Made by a program: the position numbers and the translations under genes. From positions 558,001 through 622,000 of the forward strand of contig NZ_NESD01000002.1 of the NCBI RefSeq assembly GCF_003063545.1: a DNA stretch of 64,000 bases, read 5' to 3'. Below the pieces are notes generated by a model, which was given only the letters and a program-made list of their open reading frames with translations, was not told the origin of the DNA and did not search any database. Below are positions 50,070 through 60,926 of the stretch, one piece after another (the stretch's first letter is position 1; each line of letters opens with the position of its first letter). This DNA comes from Limnohabitans sp. Jir61. GTDB taxonomy: Bacteria; Pseudomonadota; Gammaproteobacteria; Burkholderiales; Burkholderiaceae_C.

Positions 50070-53000
50070 ATGTCTGACTTGTCCGCCGAATTCCAAGCCC
50101 TTGCCAACTACAAGCCCACGCAAAAAGTGCGCTTCGTCACCGCTGCCTCTTTGTTTGACGGCCACGACGCCGCCATCAACATCATGCGACGCATCTTGCA
50201 GGGCATGGGCGCTGAAGTGATTCACTTAGGCCACAACCGCTCGGTGGACGAAGTGGTGACTGCTGCGCTGCAAGAAGACGTGCAAGGCATTGCCATCAGC
50301 TCGTACCAAGGCGGCCACGTGGAGTACTTCAAGTACATGGTCGATTTGCTGCGCGCGCGTGGCGGCGAACACATCCAAGTGTTTGGCGGCGGCGGCGGTG
50401 TGATCGTGCCTCCAGAAATTCGCGAGCTGCAAGCCTACGGCGTGACCCGCATTTACAGCCCAGAAGACGGCCAGAAGATGGGCCTGCAAGGCATGATCGG
50501 CGAAATGATCATGCGCTGCGACAAAGACTTGTCGAGCTACGCCCCCTCTGCCGTGAAAGAGATTCAAGGCCACGACGAAATGGCATGGCGCAAACTGGCA
50601 CAGCTCATCACCGCCTTGGAGAACGAAAAGGCTGACCCCAAAGTGGTTGAAGCCGTTCGCAAAGAGTCGCTGAACCACAAAGTGCCCGTGCTCGGCATCA
50701 CCGGCACCGGCGGTGCGGGCAAGTCTTCGCTGACCGACGAACTTGTGCGCCGCATTCGTTTGGACCAAGGCGACGCGCTGCGCATTGCTGTCATTTCTAT
50801 TGACCCTTCTCGTCGCAAGAGCGGTGGCGCTTTGCTCGGCGACCGCATTCGCATGAATGCCATTTCGCCTTGGGCGAAATCTTCTAATTCTGGCCTTGGA
50901 GATAGCGGTCAACGCGTGTTCATGCGCTCACTCGCCACCCGCGACTTTGGCAGCGAAATCAGCGCGGCCCTGCCCGATGTGTTGGCCGCCACCAAGTGCG
51001 CTGGCTTTGATCTGATCATTGTGGAAACCTCGGGCATTGGCCAAGGCGACGCCGCCATCGTGCCGCATGTGGATGTGCCCATGTATGTGATGACGCCTGA
51101 GTTTGGCGCAGCCAGCCAGCTGGAAAAAATCGACATGCTCGACTTTGCCGAGTTTGTGGCTATCAACAAGTTTGACCGCAAAGGCGCCAGCGACGCGCTG
51201 CGCGATGTGGCCAAACAAGTGCAACGAAACAAGGAAGCGTGGCACACACCGACTGAGCAAATGCCGGTGTTTGGCACCATGGCCGCGCGCTTCAACGACG
51301 ACGGCGTGACTGCGCTGTACCAAGCCCTAAAAGGCCGCTTGACCGAGCTGGGCCTGACTTTCAAAGAAGGCCGTTTGCCATTGGTGGACGTGCGCCACAG
51401 CAGCAACCAAACGCCTGTGGTGCCTGCCGCACGCACACGCTACTTGGCCGAAATCACCGACACCGTGCGCGGCTACAAAAAGCGTGCACGTACACAAGCC
51501 AAACTGGCTCGCGAAATTCAACAACTGCGCGAAGCTGCGCGCATGTTGTCCGAAGACAAGCCAGGCCGCGCCAAAGCATCAGAAGCAGCCATCGACTTGG
51601 CCTTTGCGCGCGAAGAAAACTTAGGTGCTGCAGAGCGCAAACTCTTGGCCCAATGGCCAGACATGCAAGCCGCCTATGCAGGCGACGAGTACGTGGTGAA
51701 GATTCGCGACAAAGAGATTCGCACAGCGCTCACCACCAAGTCCCTCAGCGGCACGGTGATTCGCAAAGTGGCTTTACCTACTTACGAAGACCACGGCGAA
51801 ATTTTGAAGTGGCTCATGCTCGACAACGTGCCCGGCAGCTACCCCTACACCGCTGGCACATTCGCTTTCAAGCGCGAGGGCGAAGACCCAACCCGCATGT
51901 TTGCGGGCGAAGGCGACCCCTTCCGCACCAACCGCCGCTTCAAGTTGGTGAGCGAAGGCATGGATGCCAAGCGTTTGTCCACCGCGTTTGACTCGGTCAC
52001 GCTTTATGGCAACGACCCAGACCCACGTCCAGACATTTACGGCAAGGTAGGCAACTCAGGCGTCAACGTGGCCACGCTGGACGACATGAAGGTGTTGTAC
52101 GACGGGTTTGACCTGTGCAATCCCACCACCAGCGTGTCGATGACCATCAACGGCCCAGCGCCCTCCATCTTGGCGATGTTCATGAACACCGCCATCGACC
52201 AAAACATTGAGAAGTTCAAAAAGGACAACGGCCGCGACCCGACCGAAACTGAGACCGCCAAGATCAAAGAGTGGGTCATGCAAAACGTGCGCGGCACGGT
52301 GCAAGCTGACATCTTGAAAGAAGACCAAGGCCAAAACACGTGCTTGTTCAGCACCGAGTTTTCACTGAAGGTGATGGGCGACATCGCGCAGTACTTTGTG
52401 CACAACCAAGTGCGCAACTTCTATAGCGTGTCGATCAGCGGTTATCACATTGCAGAAGCGGGTGCGAACCCCATTTCTCAATTGGCGTTCACGCTCTCCA
52501 ACGGCTTCACCTTTGTGGAAGCCTACTTGGCGCGCGGCATGCACATTGACGACTTCGCACCTAACCTGAGCTTCTTCTTCAGCAACGGCATGGACCCCGA
52601 GTACACCGTGATGGGCCGCGTGGCACGTCGCATTTGGGCTGTGGCGATGAAAGAGAAGTACGGCGCAAACGAGCGTTCACAAAAGCTTAAATATCACATC
52701 CAAACCTCTGGCCGTTCATTGCACGCGCAAGAGATTCAGTTCAACGACATCCGCACCACGCTGCAAGCGCTGATTGCGATTTACGACAACTGCAACTCCC
52801 TGCATACCAACGCGTTTGACGAAGCCATCACCACGCCCACCGAAGATTCTGTGCGTCGCGCCATGGCGATTCAGCTCATCATCAACCGCGAGTGGGGCTT
52901 GGCCAAAAACGAAAACCCCAACCAAGGTGCGTTCATCATCGAAGAACTCACCGAGTTGGTCGAAGAGGCCGTGCTGGCCGAGTTCGAGCGCATTGCCGAA

Positions 53001-53390
53001 CGAGGCGGTGTGTTGGGCGCGATGGAAACCGGCTACCAACGCGGCAAGATTCAAGACGAATCGATGACCTACGAAATGCTCAAGCACACAGGCGAGCTGC
53101 CCATCATCGGCGTCAACACCTTCCGCAACCCGCACGGCGAGCAAGTGATGGACAAGCTGGAATTGGCCCGCTCGACCGAAGAGGAAAAGCAAAGCCAACT
53201 CAACCGCTTGAACGACTTCCACACCCGCCACAAAGCCGAAGCCGAGGTGCAACTGGCACGCCTGCAACAAGCCGTGATCGACAACGCCAACGTATTTGAG
53301 GTGTTGATGGATGCGGTGCGTGTGTGTTCACTGGGCCAGATCACCAACGCCTTGTTTGAGGTGGGTGGTCAGTACCGTCGCAATATGTAA
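50070..53390 (+). CDS. icmF: Fused isobutyryl-CoA/methylmalonyl-CoA-type mutase IcmF (B12-binding + MeaB-like GTPase + mutase)
   Basis: B12 motif [26 protein letters not shown]; GTPase [21 protein letters not shown]; mutase core [33 protein letters not shown]. Confidence 0.95.
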   Translation: MSDLSAEFQALANYKPTQKVRFVTAASLFDGHDAAINIMRRILQGMGAEVIHLGHNRSVDEVVTAALQEDVQGIAISSYQGGHVEYFKYMVDLLRARGGEHIQVFGGGGGVIVPPEIRELQAYGVTRIYSPEDGQKMGLQGMIGEMIMRCDKDLSSYAPSAVKEIQGHDEMAWRKLAQLITALENEKADPKVVEAVRKESLNHKVPVLGITGTGGAGKSSLTDELVRRIRLDQGDALRIAVISIDPSRRKSGGALLGDRIRMNAISPWAKSSNSGLGDSGQRVFMRSLATRDFGSEISAALPDVLAATKCAGFDLIIVETSGIGQGDAAIVPHVDVPMYVMTPEFGAASQLEKIDMLDFAEFVAINKFDRKGASDALRDVAKQVQRNKEAWHTPTEQMPVFGTMAARFNDDGVTALYQALKGRLTELGLTFKEGRLPLVDVRHSSNQTPVVPAARTRYLAEITDTVRGYKKRARTQAKLAREIQQLREAARMLSEDKPGRAKASEAAIDLAFAREENLGAAERKLLAQWPDMQAAYAGDEYVVKIRDKEIRTALTTKSLSGTVIRKVALPTYEDHGEILKWLMLDNVPGSYPYTAGTFAFKREGEDPTRMFAGEGDPFRTNRRFKLVSEGMDAKRLSTAFDSVTLYGNDPDPRPDIYGKVGNSGVNVATLDDMKVLYDGFDLCNPTTSVSMTINGPAPSILAMFMNTAIDQNIEKFKKDNGRDPTETETAKIKEWVMQNVRGTVQADILKEDQGQNTCLFSTEFSLKVMGDIAQYFVHNQVRNFYSVSISGYHIAEAGANPISQLAFTLSNGFTFVEAYLARGMHIDDFAPNLSFFFSNGMDPEYTVMGRVARRIWAVAMKEKYGANERSQKLKYHIQTSGRSLHAQEIQFNDIRTTLQALIAIYDNCNSLHTNAFDEAITTPTEDSVRRAMAIQLIINREWGLAKNENPNQGAFIIEELTELVEEAVLAEFERIAERGGVLGAMETGYQRGKIQDESMTYEMLKHTGELPIIGVNTFRNPHGEQVMDKLELARSTEEEKQSQLNRLNDFHTRHKAEAEVQLARLQQAVIDNANVFEVLMDAVRVCSLGQITNALFEVGGQYRRNM

Positions 53391-53445
53391 TAGGGCTGTT
53401 GCGAGCGCGCTCAAAAGTGACACAAAGCGCTCGTAACATCGGGGC

Positions 53446-54939
53446 ATGAGTATTCGCCCGCCCTTCACCGCCCCCACCCGTCACAGCGACGCCGACAGCG
53501 CCCTTGCCCAAGTGCAGGCGCTGTACCAAACCAGTCTTGACCACCTTCGCCAAGCCATGCGCGAGTTTGTGGCTGGCAAGCAGTTTGAACAACGTGTGCG
53601 GGCCTTCTACCCGTTTGTGCGCATCCACACCAAAACCGGCGCGCTACAAGCCAACAGCGAAGGCGCAGGCTTGAGCTACGGCTTTGTGGCCGAGCCTGGC
53701 CGCTACGAGACCACCCTCACCCGCCCCGATTTGTTTGCTGCTTATTGCCGCGAGCAATTCCGCCTGCTATTGCAAAACCATGGCGGTACGTTAGAGGTGG
53801 GCATGAGCCACCAGCCTATCCCTGTGCATTTCTCCTTCGCCGACCACGACCATGTGGAAGGCGAGATGAGCGCCGAGCGTCGCCAGCTCATGCGCGAGGT
53901 GTTTGACCTGCCCGACCTCACTGCGATGGACGACGGGATTGCCAATGGCACGTTTGAGGCTAGACCTAACGAGCCACAGCCTTTGTCGCTGTTCACCGCT
54001 GCGCGCATGGACTATTCGTTACAGCGCCTGCGCCACTACAGCGGCACATCGCCTGAGCATTTTCAGAACTATGTGTTGTTCACCAACTACCAGTTCTACA
54101 TTGACGAGTTTGTGCGCTTGGGCCATGAGGCCATGCAAGACCCTAAGAGCGAATACATCGCGTTTGTGGAACCCGGCAACGTGGTGACGCGCCGCGTTGG
54201 CCTAACCGCAGAAGCCAACGATGCCTTGGGCAAAGTGCCACCACGTTTGCCACAAATGCCCGGCTACCACTTGGTGCGCGCAGACCACACGGGCATCACC
54301 ATGGTGAACATCGGCGTAGGTCCTGCCAACGCCAAAAACATCACCGACCACATCGCCGTGCTGCGCCCACATGCGTGGCTGATGCTGGGCCACTGCGCAG
54401 GCCTGCGCAACACGCAGCAACTGGGCGACTACGTGCTAGCCCACGGCTATGTGCGTGAAGACCATGTGTTGGATGAAGAGCTGCCTCTGTGGGTGCCTAT
54501 CCCTGCACTGGCTGAAATTCAAGTCGCGCTCGAGCAAGCGGTGAAGGATGTTACACAATGCGAAGGCGCAGAACTCAAACGCATCTTGCGCACAGGCACC
54601 GTGGCCAGCACCGATAACCGCAACTGGGAACTGTTGCCAGACAACACACCGCAACGCCGCTTTAGCCAAAGCCGCGCTGTGGCACTCGACATGGAAAGCG
54701 CCACGATTGCCGCGAACGGTTTTCGATTCCGTGTGCCCTACGGCACGCTGCTGTGCGTGAGCGACAAACCGCTGCACGGCGAAATCAAGCTGCCGGGCAT
54801 GGCCAACCACTTCTACCGCGAGCGTGTAGACCAACACTTGCGCATCGGCATGCGCGCGATTGAGCTGCTGCGCCAGCAAGGGCCTGCACAACTGCACAGC
54901 CGCAAGTTGCGCAGCTTTGCGGAAGTTGCGTTTCAATAA
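53446..54939 (+). CDS. amn: AMP nucleosidase
   Basis: GMSHQPIPVHFSFADHDHVEG, MVNIGVGPANAKNITDHIAVLRPHAWLMLGHCAGLRNTQQLGDYVLAH. Confidence 0.94.
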   Translation: MSIRPPFTAPTRHSDADSALAQVQALYQTSLDHLRQAMREFVAGKQFEQRVRAFYPFVRIHTKTGALQANSEGAGLSYGFVAEPGRYETTLTRPDLFAAYCREQFRLLLQNHGGTLEVGMSHQPIPVHFSFADHDHVEGEMSAERRQLMREVFDLPDLTAMDDGIANGTFEARPNEPQPLSLFTAARMDYSLQRLRHYSGTSPEHFQNYVLFTNYQFYIDEFVRLGHEAMQDPKSEYIAFVEPGNVVTRRVGLTAEANDALGKVPPRLPQMPGYHLVRADHTGITMVNIGVGPANAKNITDHIAVLRPHAWLMLGHCAGLRNTQQLGDYVLAHGYVREDHVLDEELPLWVPIPALAEIQVALEQAVKDVTQCEGAELKRILRTGTVASTDNRNWELLPDNTPQRRFSQSRAVALDMESATIAANGFRFRVPYGTLLCVSDKPLHGEIKLPGMANHFYRERVDQHLRIGMRAIELLRQQGPAQLHSRKLRSFAEVAFQ

Positions 54940-54963
54940 GCCTCACATCAACCGCCCAAAAAG

Positions 54964-54988
54964 AAACCGCCTCAACAGAGGCGGTTTT
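54964..54988. terminator. Intrinsic terminator between convergent amn and psd
   Basis: AAACCGCCTC-AACA-GAGGCGGTTT perfect 10-bp stem followed by T. Confidence 0.85.
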
Positions 54989-55008
54989 CACGTGTGCAGG
55001 GCGCTGCT

Positions 55009-55878
55009 TTAAGCGTGCACTGCATCACCCATCTTCTCGCCCAAGCGCACACCTTGTGCGGCTTGCCAAGCAGAGTTGAGCGCGATGGTGTTTTTAGGCC
55101 ACAGCAACACCACGGTCGAGCCCAACAAGAAGCGGCCCATTTCGTCGCCTTGGTTCAGGCTCAGGTCTTGGTCGTCATAGGTCCATTCACGCACCGTGCC
55201 TGGGCGAGGTGGGTTGACCACACCATGCCATGGTGTGGCCATGCTGCCCACGATGGTCGCACCGACCAACACCAACACGTATTGCTGAGGTGTTTCACCT
55301 GAGGCTGCGGGCATGTCAAACACGCACACCACACGCTCGTTACGCGCAAACAAGCCGGGCACGCCACGTGCGGTGGCTGGGTTGACCGAGAACAAATCAC
55401 CGGGCACATGAATCATGCGGCGCAGGCGGCCTGCGCTGGGCATGTGGATGCGGTGGTAATCCTTAGGGCTGAGGTAAATCGTGGCGAATTCGCCGTCTTG
55501 GAACTGCGCGGCCAAGGTGGCATCACCGCCCACCAGCGCTTGCGTGCTGTAGCTGTGGCCTTTGGCTTGAAACACTTGGTCGCCATCGATGTGACCCAGC
55601 TGGCTGATCGCGCCGTCCACCGGGCACACAAACGCGGCATCGGCCAAGGGGCGTGCGCCGGGCTTGAGGGCACGTGTAAAGAAGTCGTTGAAACATTCGT
55701 ACTGCGTGATGTCGGGCTGGGCTGCCTCGTCCATGTTCACTTGGTACTTGCCCACAAACCATTGGATGAGGGCATGTGTCCATTTGCCGCAACGCGCACG
55801 CGCCACAGCGCCCGCAAACTGCGTGAGCAACTGTTTGGGCATCACATATTGGGAGAGAACAAATAAAGTATCGGACAC
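55009..55878 (-). CDS. psd: Phosphatidylserine decarboxylase
   Basis: YECFNDFFTRALKPGARPL, ending LGSTVVLLWPKNTIAL (LGST cleavage motif). Confidence 0.94.
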   Translation of the reverse strand: MSDTLFVLSQYVMPKQLLTQFAGAVARARCGKWTHALIQWFVGKYQVNMDEAAQPDITQYECFNDFFTRALKPGARPLADAAFVCPVDGAISQLGHIDGDQVFQAKGHSYSTQALVGGDATLAAQFQDGEFATIYLSPKDYHRIHMPSAGRLRRMIHVPGDLFSVNPATARGVPGLFARNERVVCVFDMPAASGETPQQYVLVLVGATIVGSMATPWHGVVNPPRPGTVREWTYDDQDLSLNQGDEMGRFLLGSTVVLLWPKNTIALNSAWQAAQGVRLGEKMGDAVHA

Positions 55879-55983
55879 AGCGTAGCCTTGAAGTAAGTTG
55901 CGCAGATTTTAGGCGCTTCACACCATGCACCCGAGCGACAGACCGCACAGCGAAACTGCCGTGCCACAGGCACAATCAAACCT

Positions 55984-56907
55984 ATGAGCACCCCACTTTT
56001 TGAATGCAACCACCTTCTCAAACGCTACGGTGACAACACCGTGGTGAACGATGTGTCGTTCAGCATCGCCCCCGGCGAATGCTTGGGCGTCATTGGCCCC
56101 AATGGCGCGGGTAAAACCACCACGCTTCGCATGTGTCTCGGCCTCGCGCAGCCCGATGGCGGCAGCATCAACGCGTTTGGTTTGTCCATGCCCGACGATG
56201 CACTGGCCATCAAAGCGCGCTTAGGGGTAGTGAGCCAATTCGACACGCTCGACCCCGACTTCACTTGCGCCGAAAACCTGATGGTGTTTGGCCGCTACTT
56301 CGGCATGAAGAAGGCCGACATCCAAGCGCGTATTCCGCAACTGCTGGAGTTCGCTGCGCTCTCGCACAAGGCCAACGCCAAACCCGGCGAGTTGTCGGGC
56401 GGCATGAAGCGCCGACTCAGCCTAGCGCGCGCCCTGATCAACAACCCAGATTTGCTGCTGCTTGACGAGCCAACGACTGGCCTGGACCCGCAAGCGCGCC
56501 ACCTGATGTGGGAGCGTTTGCAACAGCTGCTGCAACAAGGCAAATCGATTTTGCTGACCACCCACTTCATGGACGAGGCTGAGCGCTTGTGCAACCGTTT
56601 GTTGGTGCTCGACCACGGCAAAAAAATTGCCGAAGGCACACCGCGTGATTTGATTGCGCAGCACCTAGAACCCGATGTGGTGGAGGTGTACGGCAATGGC
56701 GCGCTAGCGTTGGTCGACAGCCACATCGCCAGCTTGGCACAACGCGTTGAAACCAGCGGCGAAACCGTGTTCTTCTACACCCAAGACGCAGCCCAACTGC
56801 TGCAAGCGCTCAGCGCTCATACGGGCCTGCGCACGCTGCACCGCCCAGCCAATTTGGAAGACTTGTTTTTGAAAATGACCGGACGCCAAATCCGTGAGGA
56901 AGGCTAA
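55984..56907 (+). CDS. NodI-like ABC transporter ATP-binding protein
   Basis: GPNGAGKTTTLRMCLGL, LSGGMKRRLSLARALINNPDLLLLDEPTTGLDPQARH. Confidence 0.92.
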   Translation: MSTPLFECNHLLKRYGDNTVVNDVSFSIAPGECLGVIGPNGAGKTTTLRMCLGLAQPDGGSINAFGLSMPDDALAIKARLGVVSQFDTLDPDFTCAENLMVFGRYFGMKKADIQARIPQLLEFAALSHKANAKPGELSGGMKRRLSLARALINNPDLLLLDEPTTGLDPQARHLMWERLQQLLQQGKSILLTTHFMDEAERLCNRLLVLDHGKKIAEGTPRDLIAQHLEPDVVEVYGNGALALVDSHIASLAQRVETSGETVFFYTQDAAQLLQALSAHTGLRTLHRPANLEDLFLKMTGRQIREEG

Positions 56908-56912
56908 ACGCG

Positions 56913-57686
56913 ATGCACACCTATTTCCGCTTCTGGCCCGTGTTCATGCGCAACCTTTTGGTGTGGCGCAAGCTCGCTATTCCTAGCCTCGTGGCCAACA
57001 TTGCTGAACCTTTGATGTGGCTTGTTGCCTTTGGCTATGGCTTAGGCGCGCTAGTTGGCGAGGTGACTTTGAATGAACAAAAAGTGCCCTACATCTTGTT
57101 CTTGGCCAGCGGCTCCATCTGCATGAGCGCCATGAACGCCGCCACGTTTGAAGCGCTGTACTCGGCCTTCTCACGCATGCATGTGCAAAAAACGTGGGAC
57201 GGCATCTTGAATGCGCCCATGCGTTTGGACGACGTGCTCTTGGCCGAAATGCTGTGGGCAGCCTTCAAAGCCCTGTTCACCATCACCGCCATCTTGGGCG
57301 TGATGTTTGCACTGGGCATCACCCAAAGCTGGAAGCTCTTGGCCGCCTGGCCCATCCTCTTGTGCGTGGGCATCACCTTCAGCTGCATCGCACTCATCTT
57401 CAACGCGCTAGCCAAAGGCTACGATTTCTTCACCTACTACTTCACGCTGTTCCTCACCCCCATGATGTTCTTGAGCGGCGTGTTCTTCCCGCGCGATCAA
57501 CTGCCAGGCATCGTGCGCGACATCTCAGCGTGGCTGCCCCTCACCCAAGCCATCGACCTCGTGCGCCCATTGTTTCTAGATCAGTGGCCTGCCAACCCTG
57601 CGCTGCACCTAGGCGTGCTGGCGGCATATGCACTGATAGGTTGGAAGATTGCCCTGCACCTGACGAAGAAGCGCTTTCGCGCCTAA
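56913..57686 (+). CDS. NodJ-like ABC-2 type permease
   Basis: NLLVWRKLAIPSLVANIAEPLMWLVAFGYGLG; GVFFPRDQLP. Confidence 0.9.
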   Translation: MHTYFRFWPVFMRNLLVWRKLAIPSLVANIAEPLMWLVAFGYGLGALVGEVTLNEQKVPYILFLASGSICMSAMNAATFEALYSAFSRMHVQKTWDGILNAPMRLDDVLLAEMLWAAFKALFTITAILGVMFALGITQSWKLLAAWPILLCVGITFSCIALIFNALAKGYDFFTYYFTLFLTPMMFLSGVFFPRDQLPGIVRDISAWLPLTQAIDLVRPLFLDQWPANPALHLGVLAAYALIGWKIALHLTKKRFRA

Positions 57687-57695
57687 CTCCCGTAA

Positions 57696-57765
57696 GCGAG
57701 TTGGCTTGGGGCGGCTGACGATTTCTGGTACTCCAGTATGAGGAAGCCGCCCCAAGTCAATTCGC
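57696..57765. repeat. 21-bp inverted repeat (19/21 paired) with 28-nt loop downstream of nodJ-like gene
   Basis: GCGAGTTGGCTTGGGGCGGCT (57696-57716) vs AGCCGCCCCAAGTCAATTCGC (57745-57765). Confidence 0.85.
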
Positions 57766-57858
57766 TGGAGCGCAAGAAATTGATGCACGTCAGCCAAACG
57801 CAACCCTTCCCCCGCTAATATCGTTTTTTTGATTTAACAGTAAAACAAGGATTCCCCA

Positions 57859-58707
57859 ATGAGCATTCAAACCGTAGGCATCATCGGCGCTGGCACCATG
57901 GGCAATGGCATTGCACAAGCATGTGCTGTGTCTGGCGTGAACGTGGTGATGGTCGACATCTCTGACGCAGCTGTGGCCAAAGGCCTCGCCACTGTGTCGG
58001 GCAGCTTGGACCGTTTGATCAAGAAAGAAAAAATCACCGAAGCCGACAAAGCAGCCGCCTTGTCGCGCATCAAAACCAGCACCAGCTACGACGACCTCAA
58101 AGGCGCACAACTCGTCATCGAAGCCGCGACTGAGAACTATGACCTCAAGGTCAAGATCGTCAAACAACTCGACGGCATGTTGGCCCCAGAAGCCATCATC
58201 GCATCCAACACATCATCTATCTCCATCACCAAGCTGGCCGCGGTCACCACACGTGCTGACCGCTTCATTGGCATGCACTTTTTCAACCCCGTGCCGATGA
58301 TGGCCTTGGTTGAAATCATCCGTGGCTTGCAAACCTCTGATGCCACACATGCTGCGGTGCATGACCTGTCCACACGCTTGGGCAAGAGCCCCATCACCGT
58401 GAAGAACGCGCCTGGCTTTGTAGTGAACCGCATCTTGGTGCCCATGATCAACGAAGCCTTCTTTGTGTTGGCCGAAGGTGTGGCTACCGCCGAAGACATC
58501 GACGCAGGCATGAAGCTCGGTTGCAACCAACCCATCGGCCCATTGGCCTTGGCCGACATGATTGGCTTGGATGTGTGCTTGGCCGTGATGGACGTGTACT
58601 TGCAAGAGTTTGGCGACAGCAAATACCGTGCATGCCCATTGCTCAAAGAGATGGTGGCCGCAGGCCAGTTGGGTCGCAAGACCGGCAAAGGCGTTTACAC
58701 CTACTAA
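57859..58707 (+). CDS. 3-hydroxybutyryl-CoA dehydrogenase
   Basis: VGIIGAGTMGNGIAQACA, FNPVPMMALVEIIRG, KNAPGFVVNRIL. Confidence 0.95.
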   Translation: MSIQTVGIIGAGTMGNGIAQACAVSGVNVVMVDISDAAVAKGLATVSGSLDRLIKKEKITEADKAAALSRIKTSTSYDDLKGAQLVIEAATENYDLKVKIVKQLDGMLAPEAIIASNTSSISITKLAAVTTRADRFIGMHFFNPVPMMALVEIIRGLQTSDATHAAVHDLSTRLGKSPITVKNAPGFVVNRILVPMINEAFFVLAEGVATAEDIDAGMKLGCNQPIGPLALADMIGLDVCLAVMDVYLQEFGDSKYRACPLLKEMVAAGQLGRKTGKGVYTY

Positions 58708-58728
58708 GCCACAGCGCTTTGCGTTGAC

Positions 58729-59487
58729 ATGAAATACGCCCTGCTCTCTGACATCCACAGCAATTTGCATGCGCTTGACGCTTGCTTGGCACATGCGCAA
58801 ACGCAAGGCGTTGAGCGCTTTGCCATCTTGGGTGACATGGTGAGCTATGGCGCATTTCCTTCTGAAGTAGTGGCACGTTGCCAAGCGCTGCAAGATGAAG
58901 GCGCTGTGGTGATTCGTGGCAACCACGAAGAGCTGGTGCAAACACACAACGTCAACACACCCAACCCGTCGTTGGGCAGCCAAACTGCGCAGTGGACACA
59001 CGACAAACTTTCACCAGCGCAACGTTTCTGGCTAGAAACCTTGCCATTGACCGAGCGTGTAGACCAAATGTTTTTCGTGCACGCCAGTGCCGATGCACCC
59101 GAGCGTTGGCGCTATGTAGAAGACGAACGCATTGCTGGCCTTAGCCTCGACGCCGCATGCAGCCACCCCGATGTGCGCTACGTGTTCGGTGGTCATGTGC
59201 ACCACCAGTCGTTGTACTACCGAGGTACAGGCCGCCAGTTGATGCCCTTCAAGCCCACTTCGGGCGTGCCCATTCCCACCCCCAAACACCGCCAGTGGAT
59301 TGCCACCATCGGATCGGTTGGGCAACCACGCGATGGCAACCCGCGCGCCATGTATGCGGTGTTTGATAGCACTGCAGCCAAGCTCACCTTTCATCGCGTG
59401 GCGTATGACCATCGCGCTGCTGCAAGTGCCGTGCGCGAAGAGGGCTTTCCTGAATTCTTTGCCCAGCGCTTGGAGACCGGCAAATGA
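58729..59487 (+). CDS. Calcineurin-like metallophosphoesterase
   Basis: LLSDIHSNLHAL, ILGDMVSYG, RGNHEE, VFGGHVHH. Confidence 0.92.
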   Translation: MKYALLSDIHSNLHALDACLAHAQTQGVERFAILGDMVSYGAFPSEVVARCQALQDEGAVVIRGNHEELVQTHNVNTPNPSLGSQTAQWTHDKLSPAQRFWLETLPLTERVDQMFFVHASADAPERWRYVEDERIAGLSLDAACSHPDVRYVFGGHVHHQSLYYRGTGRQLMPFKPTSGVPIPTPKHRQWIATIGSVGQPRDGNPRAMYAVFDSTAAKLTFHRVAYDHRAAASAVREEGFPEFFAQRLETGK

Positions 59488-60917
59488 AACGCCTAGAAGC
59501 AGGCACCGAGCTGGACGGGTTCCGCATCGGCGCTTGCTTGCATGCCGGGGGCATGGCGCACATCTACGAAGTCACATACGCCGACGAGCGCCCCGCGCCG
59601 TTTGACATGGTGATGAAAGTACCGCGCATGACCGCAGGTGACGGCGCTGAAAACATTGTGGGCTTCGAGGTCGAGCACCAAATTTTGCAAGTGTTGAACG
59701 GCACACATGTGCCGCGCTTTGTAGCGGCGGGCGACTTGGTGACTCTGCCCTACTTGGTAATGGAGCATGTCAAAGGTCAGACCTTGCAACAAGTGCTTGA
59801 TGCACACACACATGACCGCACCCTTGCAGAAGTGACAGACATCGCGCGGCTGGGTGCAGCCATTGCCCGCGCCGCGCACAGCTTGCACCAGCAAAACACC
59901 TGCCACCTTGACATCAAGCCCGCCAACGTGCTGCTACACCCCAACGGCCATGCTGTGTTGTTGGATTTTGGTTTGTCGTGCCACGCGCACTACCCAGACT
60001 TGTTGGCCGAAGAGCTACGCAAAGCCGTTGGCTCACCCGCATGGATTGCACCCGAACAAGTGGTGGGCGTGCGCGGTGACCCGCGCAGCGACATTTTTGC
60101 CATTGGCGTGTTGTTGTACGAACTCGCCACGGGCGAACTGCCCTTTGGTAACCCACAAACACAAGGCGGTATGCGCCAGCGTTTGTGGATGGACCCCTCC
60201 CCGCCACGCCGCTTGCGCGATGACTTGCCCGAGTGGTTGCAAGAAGTGGTGTTGCGCTGCTTGGAACCCGAAGCGGCCAAGCGTTACCCCTCGGCCGCAC
60301 ACTTGGCGTTTGACCTTGAGCACCCCGAGCAAGTGAAGGTCACCAAACGCGGTAAGCAGCTGCAAGGTACGCCGTTTTTCACGCACTTCAAACGCTGGCT
60401 CAAAGCGGCTGGTATGCACTACCAGCCTAGCCCTCTGCCATCGCAACAAATTGATGAAGTGCCGATTCTGATGGTGGCTGTGCCCAACCATGATGTGAGT
60501 GATGCCACGCTGTATTCGCTGCGCCAAGCGGTGGCACGTTCGCTGGGCATCCGCCCTGGTGCACGCTTGGCCGTGGTGACGGTGATCTCGCCCAACCTCA
60601 GCAGCACGTCTGAGCACGACAAGAGCGAAACCACATTGCACCGCCAGTACCGAACCATGCTTCAGCAGTGGGCGCAACCACTGGATTTGGATGATCACCA
60701 AACTTCGTACCACGTGCTTGAAGCCAGCGATGTGGCCAACGCCATCGTGCGTTACGCCGAAGGCAACAACGTGAGCATGATCGTGATGGGCGCAGCCACC
60801 CACGGACTACAAATGCAACGCTTTGTCGCGACCGTCCCCATCAAGGTGGCGATGGATGCACCTTGCACCGTGATCTTGGTCAAGCAAGCGCTGCCCTTTG
60901 AACACCTGATGGGCTAA
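59484..60917 (+). CDS. Ser/Thr protein kinase with C-terminal UspA domain
   Basis: HLDIKPANVLLH, LLDFGLS, IAPEQV kinase motifs; C-terminal USP-like VPILMVAVPN...IVRYAEGNNVSMIVMGAATHG...APCTVILVK. Confidence 0.9.
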   Translation: MKRLEAGTELDGFRIGACLHAGGMAHIYEVTYADERPAPFDMVMKVPRMTAGDGAENIVGFEVEHQILQVLNGTHVPRFVAAGDLVTLPYLVMEHVKGQTLQQVLDAHTHDRTLAEVTDIARLGAAIARAAHSLHQQNTCHLDIKPANVLLHPNGHAVLLDFGLSCHAHYPDLLAEELRKAVGSPAWIAPEQVVGVRGDPRSDIFAIGVLLYELATGELPFGNPQTQGGMRQRLWMDPSPPRRLRDDLPEWLQEVVLRCLEPEAAKRYPSAAHLAFDLEHPEQVKVTKRGKQLQGTPFFTHFKRWLKAAGMHYQPSPLPSQQIDEVPILMVAVPNHDVSDATLYSLRQAVARSLGIRPGARLAVVTVISPNLSSTSEHDKSETTLHRQYRTMLQQWAQPLDLDDHQTSYHVLEASDVANAIVRYAEGNNVSMIVMGAATHGLQMQRFVATVPIKVAMDAPCTVILVKQALPFEHLMG

Positions 60918-60926
60918 ACCAGCGCT

